This document shows, piece by piece, positions 9,515-21,598 of a stretch of DNA of 64,000 nucleotides. The notes beneath the pieces were generated by a model, which worked only from the letters and a program-made list of their open reading frames with translations, was not told where the DNA came from and did not search any database. The stretch comes from Linnemannia hyalina (taxonomy: Eukaryota; Mortierellomycota; Mortierellomycetes; Mortierellales; Mortierellaceae), in the NCBI GenBank assembly GCA_019671135.1, contig JAHRHY010000010.1, positions 744,001 through 808,000 of the forward strand, in the 5' to 3' direction. Numbering within the stretch: position 1 is the stretch's first letter; the number at the start of each line of letters is the position of its first letter. Position numbers and translations under genes: made by a program.

Positions 9515-11261
9515 ATGACAATCCTTCCTTTGAGCTCAACGCCCGGGAGGAATACGCCCAACCAGCAGACCTCGTCCTATTTTCCTTCACAAGACGCCGG
9601 GCCGACGATTGGCATCCCAGGGCAGAACAGCGGTGCATTTGGTAGACGAAAGTCGGATGGAGGACATGCCTTTGGCTTTGGAGGGTCCAACAGCAGCAGT
9701 GGACGGGTTCATCGTGGAGGTATCAACGGAGGGGGGGTCTCCAACTTTGTCCCTCTCTTCCTGAGGCGACTCTTTCGTTTTCCGCATATGGATTTCCAGG
9801 TACAATCTCGAGGGCTTGAGTAGCATCGACGAAAAGAAGAGAGGAACAGTCGCACTGCTACAGAAAGGATAATGCAAACGACAGCTACAGAAAGCCGATG
9901 AAGGGGTGTGCTATTTACCCCCCCCCCCCCCCTCCTCCTCCTCCTCCTTGCAAACTGGGAGATTTCTAGGAGTGACAATGGTCTGACGCTTATCTTGAAC
10001 ACTTTCTAATCTCTTTCTTTATTTTTATCCTTTGACATTCGCACTAGTTCGCATTATGGCAGATGGCGTACTTGTGCATATCCCCAAGGATAGTGTACGT
10101 CTTACTGGACTTCATGGACGTTTTTGTGCACTACCAGGAAACATGTCGGTGGTCAATTCATCTAACGCCTTGTGTTTTATGTCTTCTTTTCAATGATTTA
10201 GATACCGTAATATCCACTATCACAAACGTAAGAACCAAGTTGCAACTGACGACAAGGATATTGTCCTGAGATATTGGGGCAAAGGGAAACAGCAGATGTC
10301 ATCGACTGCAGGGGCAATTGATCACTAACGACGGTCTTCATGGCTATTATTGCTAATCTTATAGAAACCAAGAACCAATGGGCAAGAGATGATCCTGCAT
10401 TCATGGTGATTCTCTCGGGACTCTTGGGTTGTAAGTGATACAGTGGGTTATCATCGAATTCAAAGGAAACGTAGGGAATGAAAGTGAGTTTGCAGGAGGC
10501 TAACGGCTTTTGTTTTCTGCATCTTGGATATTGACTTTTAGGTTCGGCGGTTGTATGGGGTTTGGTGTACGGACATGGAATGATCGGAATCCTTCGCATG
10601 AGCCTCTACATGGTCTTTGTGGACTTTGTGGTCATTGGAGTGATCGTGGCGACCGTTTGCTGGTAAGTCTTGCTGCTCCTTGTTTTACGCCACCAAAATT
10701 TTCAATTAGGGGATGCAGTACTGTCGCCTAATCTTAGCTCTTCTTCACTCTTTTGCTTTGAAGGGCAATTGCCAATCGTTTCTTGGCAAGGGCGAGCGTG
10801 TACTCAACGGATCAGTCAGTGGAGTGGCAATACGCGTTCGACATTCACTGCAACGCGTTCATGCCTGTGATTGTACTCTTGTACATCATTCAGTTGGTGT
10901 TCATGAAGATTTTGCTCAAGGACGCTTGGATCTGCACCCTGCTCGGGAACACCCTCTACATGACGGCGATTGTTTACTACTGCTACATCACCTTCCTTGG
11001 GTACAATGGTAAGAAGACCCTATGCGTTTTGATCAGTACTTCATTATTCATAACTGGTCTTTCATTAAAACAAATAAGTGATCAGGAAACTAAGACAATC
11101 ACCGCCGTTAATTTCATTATTGATGATCGATAGCTCTTCCATTCTTGAGACACCCAGAGATGTTCTTATACCCAATTACCATCTTTGCGATCGTCTACGT
11201 GATCGCCCTCATCCTCGGCATCAACATCAGCTCCAAGGTCCTCTTTCTATACTTTGGGTAA
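9515..11261 (+). CDS. GMH1: GMH1/UNC-50 homologue, Golgi membrane protein
   Basis: UNC-50 family proteins are Golgi/ER membrane proteins linked to Arf-GEF recruitment and receptor trafficking. Seven exons keep frame: 9515-9799, 10048-10094, 10202-10227, 10365-10430, 10542-10662, 10764-11008 and 11134-11261, giving 305 residues. After a Gly/Ser-rich N-terminus of about 75 residues come the family blocks: RRLFRFPHMDFQFALWQMAY, then YRNIHYHKQTKNQWARDDPA split over two introns, hydrophobic spans, EWQYAFDIHCNAFMP, GYNALPFLRHPEMFLYP and a final hydrophobic segment. Exon 3 is only 26 nt. Intron 1 carries a C/CCT tract. The start is the first ATG before the conserved region. Confident family call; cellular role is by homology. 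Confidence 0.93.
9918..9948. repeat. Poly-C followed by (CCT)n tract in GMH1 intron 1
   Basis: A run of about 15 C residues passes into six CCT/CTC units inside the first GMH1 intron. It probably has no coding role. Confidence 0.9.
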
Positions 11262-11778
11262 GCCTTAGTGGTGATCCCTGGATTTAGACAAGGCAGGGAC
11301 ATGCAAAGGAGGCGGGAGCGGGAATAGAGATGGAAAGAATGTACAGGAGTGTATGTGGCTCGGTTTGTTGTGTTTTTTTACGACGACGGAATTGGCAGGC
11401 TGGCATTGCTATTTTCTACTATACACTATTAAACTTTGACAGATATATATTTTGTACCATCTGCGATGTGAGAAAGCAAAATGAAAGAAGCGGGTAGGGT
11501 GATTTTTATTATTCGTGATATCGGGAATTAGGAGAAAGCGCCATGACGACGCGTTTGTATGGTATCTGTCTACAGGAGAAGGGCCCGGCAACCGGCTTTA
11601 GTGACAGAGTCAGTCCTGAGGAAGTACTCGATCGCATTGAATACCACGGCTACAGAATTGGAGCGGCAGAGAGAAGAAGAAAAAAATACTGTTGTGTTAG
11701 CAACTTTTGCAATGCCTCGCATTGATAGAAAACAAAAAGACGAGATGTCGGGGGGTGGGGGGGAGGGAAAGCGAGAGG
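11262..11778. other. Convergent intergenic region between GMH1 and lipase
   Basis: Two genes end here from opposite sides. No coding frame with family resemblance and no RNA gene seen. Confidence 0.5.
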
Positions 11779-12682
11779 TCACATACGAGAAACCGCCTGG
11801 GCGAGATGCTCGCTAAGATCTAAACTGCATAGATCATCCTGAATCACAACATTGTGGACATTAGGACCGAGGGTGCGAAGGAACCCGTTGGTGTAAGGTG
11901 TTATCAACTCATCGTACCTAACAGAGTGAGAAAAGTTCGTGTCAGAACGCGTTTTTCCATGACAAACGCGCTTAAATACAAAATAGCGGTCACAAACGCG
12001 TCGAACGCATCGTGTTGCCTTACTTGCTAACAAGCATCAGGTACTTGACTTCTGGGTAAGTGTCACCCCCTTCAGCAAGCTGGTCTAGGAACGGCGCTCC
12101 TACCGTGATTTGGAAACAAGCCTTACATAGGGGGTTGAGCGCTCCCTTGACAGCACCGAATAACTTGGCTGCTTTCAAGATGGTGACAATATTCGCGAGA
12201 GTAGTTCCGTACTGGTTGGATCCGATGGCGGCGACGTGATTGACCTTGGCGGTTCCGTTAAAGTACTTGAGGTAGACACGAGCGAGCGTCGAACCCTCAG
12301 AGTAACCGACCAGATCGACTTTGGATGCCCCAGTGGCTGCCAGGACCTTATCGACAAAGTCCGAGAGTTCCATGGCACTTACCATCAGATCGTTTAGGCC
12401 ACCAAGGATGGGGATACCGGGTATATGGCCATAGTCCAGACTGTAGGTGCAATAGCCCTTGAGAGCGAAGCGGGGGCCAATATAAGCAAACTCACCAGAG
12501 TTTCCGAGTAGGCCGTGAAGGAGGATGACGGGGTCGGGCTTGGAGGAACTAGGTTTGCAGTCCATGTCGTTGTATCGTCCAAACAGGGCCCGCTTCTCGG
12601 GGACCGCGAGGACGGGACTTGAGGTGGTGGCGAATGTGAGAACTGCCAGTGAAACTGCTGATAGAATTTTCTTGAAGAGCAT
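11779..12682 (-). CDS. Secreted alpha/beta-hydrolase, class-2 (EstA-type) lipase
   Basis: Predicted secreted esterase or triacylglycerol lipase. Two exons: 12682-12024 and 11917-11779, with the intron starting GTAAGG; 265 residues. Residues 1-26 are a signal peptide (MLFKKILSAVSLAVLTFATT... ending PVLA), with a possible KR processing site just after. The alpha/beta-hydrolase landmarks are the HGLLGN oxyanion loop near residue 56 and the nucleophile elbow GYSEGS (Ser about 128). Exon 2 supplies the family's YDELITPYTNGFL block, which normally holds the acidic triad residue, and SEHLAQ with the likely catalytic His. The length fits the family. Substrate is not predictable. The bases after the ATG on the same strand are not shared with the neighbouring ABC gene, so the lipase is probably transcribed alone. 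Confidence 0.88.
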
Positions 12683-13905
12683 GGCGGAGAGGGTCTTCCT
12701 GGGGGGTCGGTATATGAGAGGTGAAAGGGAAAAGGGAAGAGAAGTTAAAGGAAGAAGAGGTGGGGATTTGAAAAAAACAAAAAGACTGACGATGGGGAAT
12801 GACTACACTTAAATACCTGACAGATTGTGTCACTCTCCCATGTTTAGTGATGATAGGGCGTATTGAATTGTCCATCAATTCAAGCCAAGATTTCCCAGGG
12901 GAAGGGAGCCAGCCGAAAGGAGGCAAGGTCTGTGCTAAGTGTTATGTTTGTTTGTTGCAATCTCTAATCTTGCTCCGATCCCTGCAACTCCTTGCAGGCA
13001 AGAGTAAAAACACAAAGGGGAGGAAAAGCCTAAAAAAAGGTTGAGAAAGCAAATATAAAGCAAGGAATGTGGAGAGGAGAGGGGGACTTTATCGTCAGCC
13101 GGTGGAAGAGGGACTGCAATTGATAACGGTGCAACAAACGAAAACGCTGGAAGGTGCGAATCGCTTTGCCCAACTGTCCCAATAACATCTTACAAATCCC
13201 GAATTCTTGCCTTTCTCTTATTGCTAGCAAGCAATATCTCCAAACCTTTGTAATGCTGCGAAGTCGAGGCATAATTGTGCGTCACAGCACCATCTCGCCA
13301 TCTAGGGGGAGGGGGGGATTGCTTCAAACATCGGTTGATTCAGACTAAGGGAAGAATCAGATGGGGGGTTGTAATACAAGGACTAGCGGAGTGTGGGAAC
13401 AGTGGACGCTTTCAAAAATGGAAAAGGGGCCCAAGCTACCTTTTTTTACGATATTGTTTTTATTTGGTGAGCCTTTCTTGTCCCACCTAGCGTTCACAAA
13501 CAACTTTCTTGGCCAGACTTGCGGCGTGCGCGGCGCTCTTCATTTCCAATGCCCCTCTTTCATTGCATTCAGCTCACTCTTTCCACAAAAAGGCCAGTGG
13601 TTTCCTGACGTCTGGTCGATACCGAGTGAAATTGAAGTGGCGACATGTGCGTGCTCTTTCTCGACCTAGCGTCGGCCCCCACATACACGGTTCCTATCGC
13701 TTCCTCTCTACGTTATTAAAGAGTGTGTGAGATGAGGAGAAGGGTGTATGTGTGTGATAGTTGGCACGGGGTGTTGATCTCTGAGGTAGCCTAAGTTATC
13801 GGCTGCCGGAGAGTCGCAGCTAATCTTCAAATACGGTTCATCAGTTTGACGCGACACGTGTATTTTATATGTGCTGAACTACATCAACAAAAAGGAGCAA
13901 TAACA
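12683..13905. other. Intergenic region between the lipase start and the ABC transporter stop
   Basis: About 1.2 kb upstream of the lipase and downstream of the ABC transporter, both on the minus strand. No convincing coding frame or RNA gene was seen. The lipase promoter should lie in the part nearest 12683. Confidence 0.5.
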
Positions 13906-16900
13906 CTAGGCGAGTAAGGAGCGGACTCTGGTGGTCAGGACAACCCACGCCACCAATCGATAGGCGACCGTCAATACTACAATCATGCCTAGATTGAATC
14001 CCAAATTCTGACTATCCCATCCCAGGTACGAGAGGACAGCATCACCGCTAGAAAATTGTTGTGATAATGATGAGGTGGTGGCGGCGGGTATGTTTACTTG
14101 GAGACCGCGGAACTCTTCGAGGGCCATAGATATGGATGCGTAGCGAAAGATGGATACGTTGTTGACGATTTGGAAGATGGGTGATAGTTTAACGATTAGG
14201 AATCCTGCCAGGAATGATAGCCAGACAAGCTACATGTACAAATGAGAGAGAAAAAAAGGGGGGGAATGAGGAATTAGCCAGTCTGCAGGCATCATCCAAA
14301 ACCAATACATCTCACACAAAGACAAAAAAAACCAAGACAACATACGGTAGAGTTCATGAGGGCGACACCAAGTCCAGCACTGGAGACAAAGTAGCATGAG
14401 TAAGCAATGCCAACACTCTCGCCCGCAGTGGTATATGCAAAGCTGACAAGCATCATGACCGCTGTACTTGCCACGGTTGCCTTGAGCCTTGTGACGGCCA
14501 TGATCCATAGCGTTGTCAAACTCGAGCTTAGGATTGTTATTGGGAGCTCGTTGAGCATGTAGGCGAGCAGAAACGACGATGCGCTGTAGCTTCCGTTCGA
14601 CATTTCCCTGAATGCTACTCCGCTCTGTAATAGGTAAGGAAGAACAAAGAACAACAATAAGTTAGCCAACGATCGGTGGAATGTGTTGAAAGAAATAAAA
14701 TGCAGAACCGACTGTGGATGTGTATTTACCTCCTTGGGAAAGACTTCGAGGTGGATGATAAGGCCAGACAAGGCGCCTCCCATGAGCTGGTGGAAAAGAC
14801 CGAGGCGATTTAAGAGCCCATCGGGGGTATCCTCAAGACCCCAGTAGAATAAGACAACGAAAAAGCTGATAAGAAACGGCTCCATGATCCGGTTCAAGTA
14901 TGCTCCACGTTGGCGGACCGCGTTCTTGAACATGCGTTGGGTCAGAATGCTGGTGGCGGAGATAAACTCTGCATGGTGAGGGATCTCTGTGCCTAGTGTA
15001 TCCTCAGAACTACCGTGACCAGCACCAGTACCACCAGTAGCTCCTGATTCAGCCGCCTTGAGCAATCTCTTTGCCCGCTCCTGCTGGTAAAACGTGGTCA
15101 GGGTGTCGATGGTGGTCCTGGAATCTGCTTCCTGTTCGCGCGATCGAAAGTTGACTGACGACGTGTCGATCATAAAGTCTAGTGGTATTTTTTTGTCAAC
15201 CAAGAAAAGATACAAAAGTTAGCTCACAAACACAAACTATATTATGTAGTTAGTTGTGATGAAGTGAATAACAGACATACCAGGAGGGTTGGTGTAGAGC
15301 GGCAAGGAATATCCTGCACGCTCAAAGTGATCTATGGCCTGATCGGCTCGACCCGCATACGCCAGCCTTCCACCACGCACAAGCAAAAGAACATCATCCA
15401 ACTCCTCCCAAATGTCCACTCGCGGTTGGTGGATCGTGCACACGACCGTTCGACCCGATGCTGCAACCTTTTTCAGCGTCTGCATCACCGAGAGCGCTAT
15501 TTCATATTTGTTGTAGAAGGAAGAGTGGTTCTTGTTAGTCCTTGATTTTTTTCCACAAAGCTCACAGAAACGACTCACATTGAGCTCCTACCTGTCAAGG
15601 CATCAAGACCACTGGTGGGCTCATCAAGAAACAGACACGCAGGCTCGTTGACAAGTTGCATCCCGATAGAAACGCGTCTTCGTTGACCGCCCGAGCATCC
15701 CGACTTATCACTGTTTCCAATATTTACAGTGGCGCAGTCTTGAAGGCCCATCAGCTCGATCACCTCCTCGACTCGTGCATGTTTCTCGGCTGCCGACAAG
15801 GTCTTGCCCATACCAAGCTGGGCAGCATAATCTAGAGTCTCCCGGACGGTTAGATGGGTCAACAACATCCCATCTCCTTGTCGGACATATCCAGACACGG
15901 TGTTGATTTGCCCGATCGAGGGGTTTTTGGTCCCATTGAAGTAGATGTCGCCTGAGACTTGCATGCCTTCCTGTGTCCTGTTGAGTAATGTATTAAGAAG
16001 TGTTGTCTGCATTGCAAAAGAAAAAGTGTGTCAATGAAAAAGGAACGCAATCACCGACATTATCGACATTGACACAAGCAGGGTAGTAACTACCTTTCCA
16101 GAGCCACTCCCTCCAAGAATGGCGGTTAGCTTTCCTGGTGGAATGACAATGTCAATTTTGTCCAATAGCACCTTGTTCGCCTCGTCAGAGTCAGACGTCT
16201 GAGAAATCCCAGCCCGCTCAATGAGACCACGCTTGACCAAAGACAACGACAAGTTCACAACCCGAATGGTGACAGACACACGTGCCGGTCTATCATGGCC
16301 AGGGATGTCCACCCGGATCTCCGACTCACCCTCCAAGGATTCTTTCTTTTCCGAGCTGTGCCTCTCAGTCCTCCTCTTACCCAACGACTTCTTGACTCCT
16401 TTGCGGCTGACAAACAAGCGCGCGAAAGGGAGGAGCATATTTTCAATGGGCGATTTCCGGGAGCTGGCCAGGGAATCCTTCTTGGGGAAGAGAACCAAGA
16501 TCAACCAGGCGAGCAGAAGGTAGCCGAAATAATGCGCTGCGAAATAGACCAGTCGATTTGGGTAGGCATGAGGCTTCACTTGGAGGATGTCTACCAGGAT
16601 CGTGTTTCCTTCCCATGGCACACACCTCACCGGATCCCATAAGTCGAGCGAGTCAGGGTTGGTAACAGAGGTTGGAGAGAGTTGAAAGGGACAGGCGAAC
16701 CGTCTGTCTGTAAACTCGAGGCTGGTCCATGTTTGATAGGCGAGGCGATGGAAGGAGATGGTCTCGATCCAGCGAACGCCTCTTGGTATTTGATTCGTAG
16801 GAATAATAAACCCGGCGGTCAAAGCTAACCACAAACAAAAAAAAATTATGGTTTAACGGTGCGTGAGACGTGTGAGCTATCATTTTCAATGCATTGACTA

Positions 16901-19422
16901 GAAGGGAGATATATAGCTGGGCAAGCACTTACAAGAGCAAATGTAAAAGGATCCGCTGATAAGAGCCGCTCGATCAAAATCCCGCTCGAAAGCAATGGCA
17001 AGTATCGCCATGGCCGAACTAAAGTCAGTTGTCATTGTCAAAAAGAAAACAAAGGTTAGTGTATTGCGATGGCGAACAAGCTGGTACTTAGGGATAAGAA
17101 ACCCAGATAAAAATGACGGCTTACATGGAGCATTGAAGAAGAATGCTGGTGACGAGAAACCATCCCACCCAGTACACCCCATCCGTGCGAAGTCCAGTCA
17201 TGTAGTAGATAATGATCGTGTGAACTAGAGAGAGAGAGAGATAGTGGATGAGACGCCACACATCACATGTCAACAACTGTAGAGACTCATTCTTAAATAC
17301 GGGGATTGTGTTCATGATACTTACCAACAGCTGCCACAACATTGACAGGAATTTGGCACAACGAGTAGCTGATGATGAATGCTGCAGGACTGTACATCCG
17401 CTCTTTTCTCTCCCGATCATACACCTTCATATCCGCCACGCCCTTGTAAACGGTCAAGATGGACAGCAGATAAGGCTGAAAGGAGCCAATCACGTAGATG
17501 ACACTAGCACGTCCGCGGATGCCATCGAAGCTTCCATCCAGGTTCCAAAAGACGGCTCCGACCATAATAGCAAAGACGATGTAGACCGCCATCGTTCCCC
17601 AGAAATACAGTGCGTTCCGTCTAGTGTTGATCCAGTGACGCTGCGATAAGGTCGCCACCTGAGTCCAAAGACTCACTCCTTCATGTCCTTTATGGGTGGT
17701 GTCAGAGAGCTGAAGGTGCTGATCCTGAGTTTGGTTCGGTACATCGGTCAGGAGATTCTTACTCGAGAAAGAATCCATTCGGCTGAGTGTCGTGTCCAAC
17801 ATGGTGGTGGTGGAGCCAGGAGATTCAGGGTATTTTTTGGAATCGATTGCTTCACCCTTGGTGTTGATACGAAGAGGATGGAAGGGTGTCACACGGGAAG
17901 CGTCTTGGATGGTCTGACTGGATAAGACGCTGTGGTCCATGATATAGTCGAGAGGGTTCATGTCGATCGGACAGGGCTCTACGCCCATCGACACGAACCA
18001 TGACAGAGCCTGGTTCAATGGCCCGCTGTAGACGATGCGACCTTGGGAGAGCAGAACCAATCCGCCGTCCATCTCTGAAAGTAAATGGTATATCTCTGAT
18101 CGAGGTTGGTGGATGGAGATAATGACGGTTTTGTTGGATGTCTTTGCATAGGTGTTTAGCGTCTTGACCAGCTCGAACGAAGTGAACGAGTCAAGGCCTA
18201 TGCAAGGTGGGATAAAAATTAAACCAGATGCATGGGTTTAGCTTTCTGCCAACGTGGCCCTTTCCTTGCGTTGATTGAAATAACAAAAAAACAATCACAT
18301 GTATCATACCAGATGTCACCTCATCGCATAACAGGAGGTTGGGTCTTGTCAGGAGTTGGATTGCAGCAGAAACGCGACGACGCTCTCCTCCACTTATACC
18401 GCGCTTTCCTCCGTCTCCTGCCTCATTCGCGTCCGACTCGCCCATTCGCACTTCTGCACAATCTTTGAGGCCCAGAGAAGATATCAGGGACTCTACAACC
18501 CCCTGACGCTCCTGTTTGGTCGTCGAGGCTGGCAATCGCAACTTTGCTGCAAATTCCAAGGTCTCACGGACGCTAGGAACCAGTAAAAAAAAAGATGGAA
18601 GGAAAATATGTATGCTGTTAATTAAAATTCCTTTTACCTTTCTCATTGAACTCCTTGTCACCCTCCCTCGTTGTTCCTTTGGACTCTCTCCTCCCCGCCG
18701 CCCTTGAGCAGTTCTGTTAAACATATGTTTCCTTCAGCTATTCAAGCGTTTTTTTTTCTTGGTACCTACGTGATAGATGGCAGGAGTATGTCCTCTTGTT
18801 GAAGGTACCCGGCCTCCCCTCGTTTCCTGAACGACTTTGGATGTTGGCCATTAAAGTGTATGTCACCCGAGATTGAGATCTGGTTCTCGTCTAATCGACC
18901 TGCCAGCACGTTCAGTAACGTCGTCTTGCCCGACCCTGACCCTCCCATGAGGAGACACACTATTGCCAAAAGAGAAAAAGGGCAAGTGTGGCAAAAGAAA
19001 GGAACATGACTTAGCCTTTGGGGGTGATCGCCATAGCGGCTATCGCAGGGGTATTTTTTTTTTGGCAGTGTGAAAGTAGAGTAGCGAGCACTCTCTTATT
19101 CGTTTTTACCTTGTCCAGGAGATACATGAAAGTTGATATCTTGCAACAATGGTCGTTCTAGGCCCGATGAATGAATGTCATTGGTAATTGTCTCCCCTTG
19201 TGGATCAATTTCGGTGTTGTTTGGAGTGGCAATTGTAGGAGAAAATGGCTTGAAGAGACCTTGAAGTCGCTCGGTGATTGTGGTTATGAGGGCCTTTTGC
19301 ACCGCAAATTTGACGCCTAGATTGACCACTCGCACCTCAATTCCTGCTGAGGTGGAGGGAGAATTAGAAAGTGGATTGCAACTCTTTGTGGAGACTGGAG
19401 CATGGGCATTGATAGCTTCCAT
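13906..19422 (-). CDS. Full-length ABCG-family transporter (NBD-TMD-NBD-TMD, YOL075C-like)
   Basis: Predicted ATP-driven membrane exporter. Twelve exons: 19422-19110, 18959-18770, 18572-18310, 18197-17325, 17224-17125, 17018-16933, 16824-16094, 16006-15592, 15496-15281, 15178-14730, 14624-14346 and 14229-13906; 1412 residues. NBD1: Walker [13 protein letters not shown] (about 110), signature [10 protein letters not shown], Walker [14 protein letters not shown]-loop ISIHQPR. NBD2: a second [12 protein letters not shown] at about 850, with an intron falling inside Walker A, then [21 protein letters not shown] and CTIHQPR. Each NBD is followed by a hydrophobic TMD. Domain order with the NBD first and tandem white-type halves matches yeast YOL075C rather than a PDR drug pump: both Walker A motifs are canonical, whereas PDR NBD1 motifs are degenerate. 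Substrate unknown. Confidence 0.92.
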
Positions 19423-21598
19423 TGAAAAATGCGGGATGGGTATGAGTATAGGGAATGTGAACTGAAGAGAAAAGAAACAAAGGAAGCAATTGTAGAAAAG
19501 AAGAAAAAAAAACGGTGTCAGTGATTTGAGACAGACAATGGCCCCAAAGCGGCGACCGCCAGATTGGAGTATTAACCTAAAAAAAAAGCCTTATCCTCTT
19601 GAAAGTTGATGTCTACCCACCACACACACGTCGGTGGAAAGAACAAGGAGCCATTTTCTCGATCGGGAGTCATGCAGGATTGTGTGCCCCTTCTTTATCC
19701 CGTGAATGTTGAAATCGAGCCCACAGACCTGGGAACTGCGTCCCAAGAAAGCGAAGACGGCTCCTTGCACGATACCTTATTTCCTATGCCTATATTATCG
19801 TCCCTGTCTCTGCTCATCGACGCAATATCTTCTCTACCTACTACACTCACACTGGATTTCCAAGCTTTCACTCGGGGGACTCCTCCTTACATTACTTTTA
19901 TTGTTCTTTTTTGCCAGAGAGTGTTTCTCTTGTGGTAGCGGGAGGATGCAAGCCCATTTAAAAACCACAGATCTGTGGTTCCCTTGACACAAGAGATCAT
20001 TTGATTAATTGCAAGGTATTTAGGGACCCTAGTCTGTGCGTCCTGCCTCTCCAAAAAGGGCTCTACTAAGCAAGAAGTAACAACAGCCTGGAAACAAAAG
20101 GCATCATTCAACGATCTATCTATGTATGGATAGGATAGAGAGATATTAGCAAATGGCCCCTTTGGTCACCAACACCCCCTTGGTGTCTCCTTCCGCCTTT
20201 TTTCTTTTTGATATTTGAAGAGTCCAGACCTCCTGCATGTTACTCGCCTCCCTGTTCGCTCTCTTCGCAAAAGCGGACAAAGGAGGTATATGTTTGTATG
20301 GGTGTCCCTGGACTAAACAAAATGGAGCATTGTGCAATTGTTGTGTCAGGCTGTTCATGTCGTTAAAAGGAGCCAGGATGCGGAATGTGCCTAAAATCAC
20401 GTCTGGTACATGAAAGGCAAAAACGGACAACGGCCGCCAGTTCGGGAAACCATTTTTTTTTTTTGATACATCTCGATTGGAAATCAGAACACCAATCAAG
20501 CTGCAACGACGTGTGCATATCCCATCTCATTCATCGCGTCCACTTCATGAAACGCATAAAGGTTTTCGCGTACGATCTGGCTGTTGGAATGAACTAATAT
20601 CTTACTAATGAGATGTTGGTGTCACAGACATGCGTAATTTTACTATCGGTTATGTAGGCCGTTTCGCAATGTGTACCACGCTGTCGTTTTTTATGTACTC
20701 ATCATGCCCGATACCGTGTATATATGTACGGGTATCATACGTGTGAATACTTGCCTGTTCATCCTAATCTGCTATTTGTGCGCATGATCCCAAGGTTCTC
20801 ACTTTTTTGCCAAACTATTACAGGTGGTGGCGGTGGTGAAATGGTGGTGGTGAAATGGTGTTTTTGACTTCCCTACGACCCTATCTGTGTTGGGTGAGGT
20901 GTCACAGGGAAGAAGAGGGAGGTCATGGTTCGTAGAAGGGGTGGAGGAGAGAAGAAGAAAGGGTCATACAAAAAAAACTTCTTTGGATTCCACATTCCGA
21001 TCTGATTGAACACACACACATACATATACACATCGCGGGCAATGTACAACAACAAATTCACCAAGGCTGCCGATCCATAGCTTTTTGATATTCTGTGCGT
21101 ATACAAAAAAAAACTATTAGCACTTTGTGGACCGACAAGTCACTTCATACAGGGGAATTTTTGTATCGTCTCAATGCTCGCCATGCAAGTCCAATTCTTA
21201 ATCTCGAATACGACTGAGGTGTAAGAACAACGAAGGACCAACATTTCTTCCATGCCTTCGATCCATACAGACGAGACAAGCGGGGGAAAACTAGGCCTGG
21301 GGGGAGAAGAGGAGAGGAATGGGCACATAAAAAAAAGTAGATAATGACCTTGACTGGACGTCCAATTTCTTTTTCTTGTCTCTTCTTCTTACATCTGCTT
21401 CTTCACCTACAAAGAACAAGGCTCTCGATCCTCCTCTTCTCCGTAACAAAAAAAAGTCCACTTCTTCACCAGACCTATTTCCATTGTAACCTTCTTACAT
21501 CTTCAACTCACCCATCCACTCGCTCGCACTCACTTGCTGCAAGACATCCTTCATAACTTTTAGTCTCACCTTCACACCCTTACTACAATAATACAACA
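19423..21598. promoter_or_regulatory. Divergent intergenic region between the ABC transporter and the deacetylase-like gene
   Basis: About 2.2 kb between two divergent starts, so it should hold both promoters. A GGTGG/GAAATGGTG direct repeat lies at about 20823-20860. The last 150 bases before 21599 are C/T-rich. Open frames are short and unconvincing. Confidence 0.5.
20823..20860. repeat. Short imperfect GGTGGTGAAAT direct repeat
   Basis: GGTGGTGAAATGGT-type units repeat two to three times within 38 bases in the divergent intergenic region. Confidence 0.7.
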
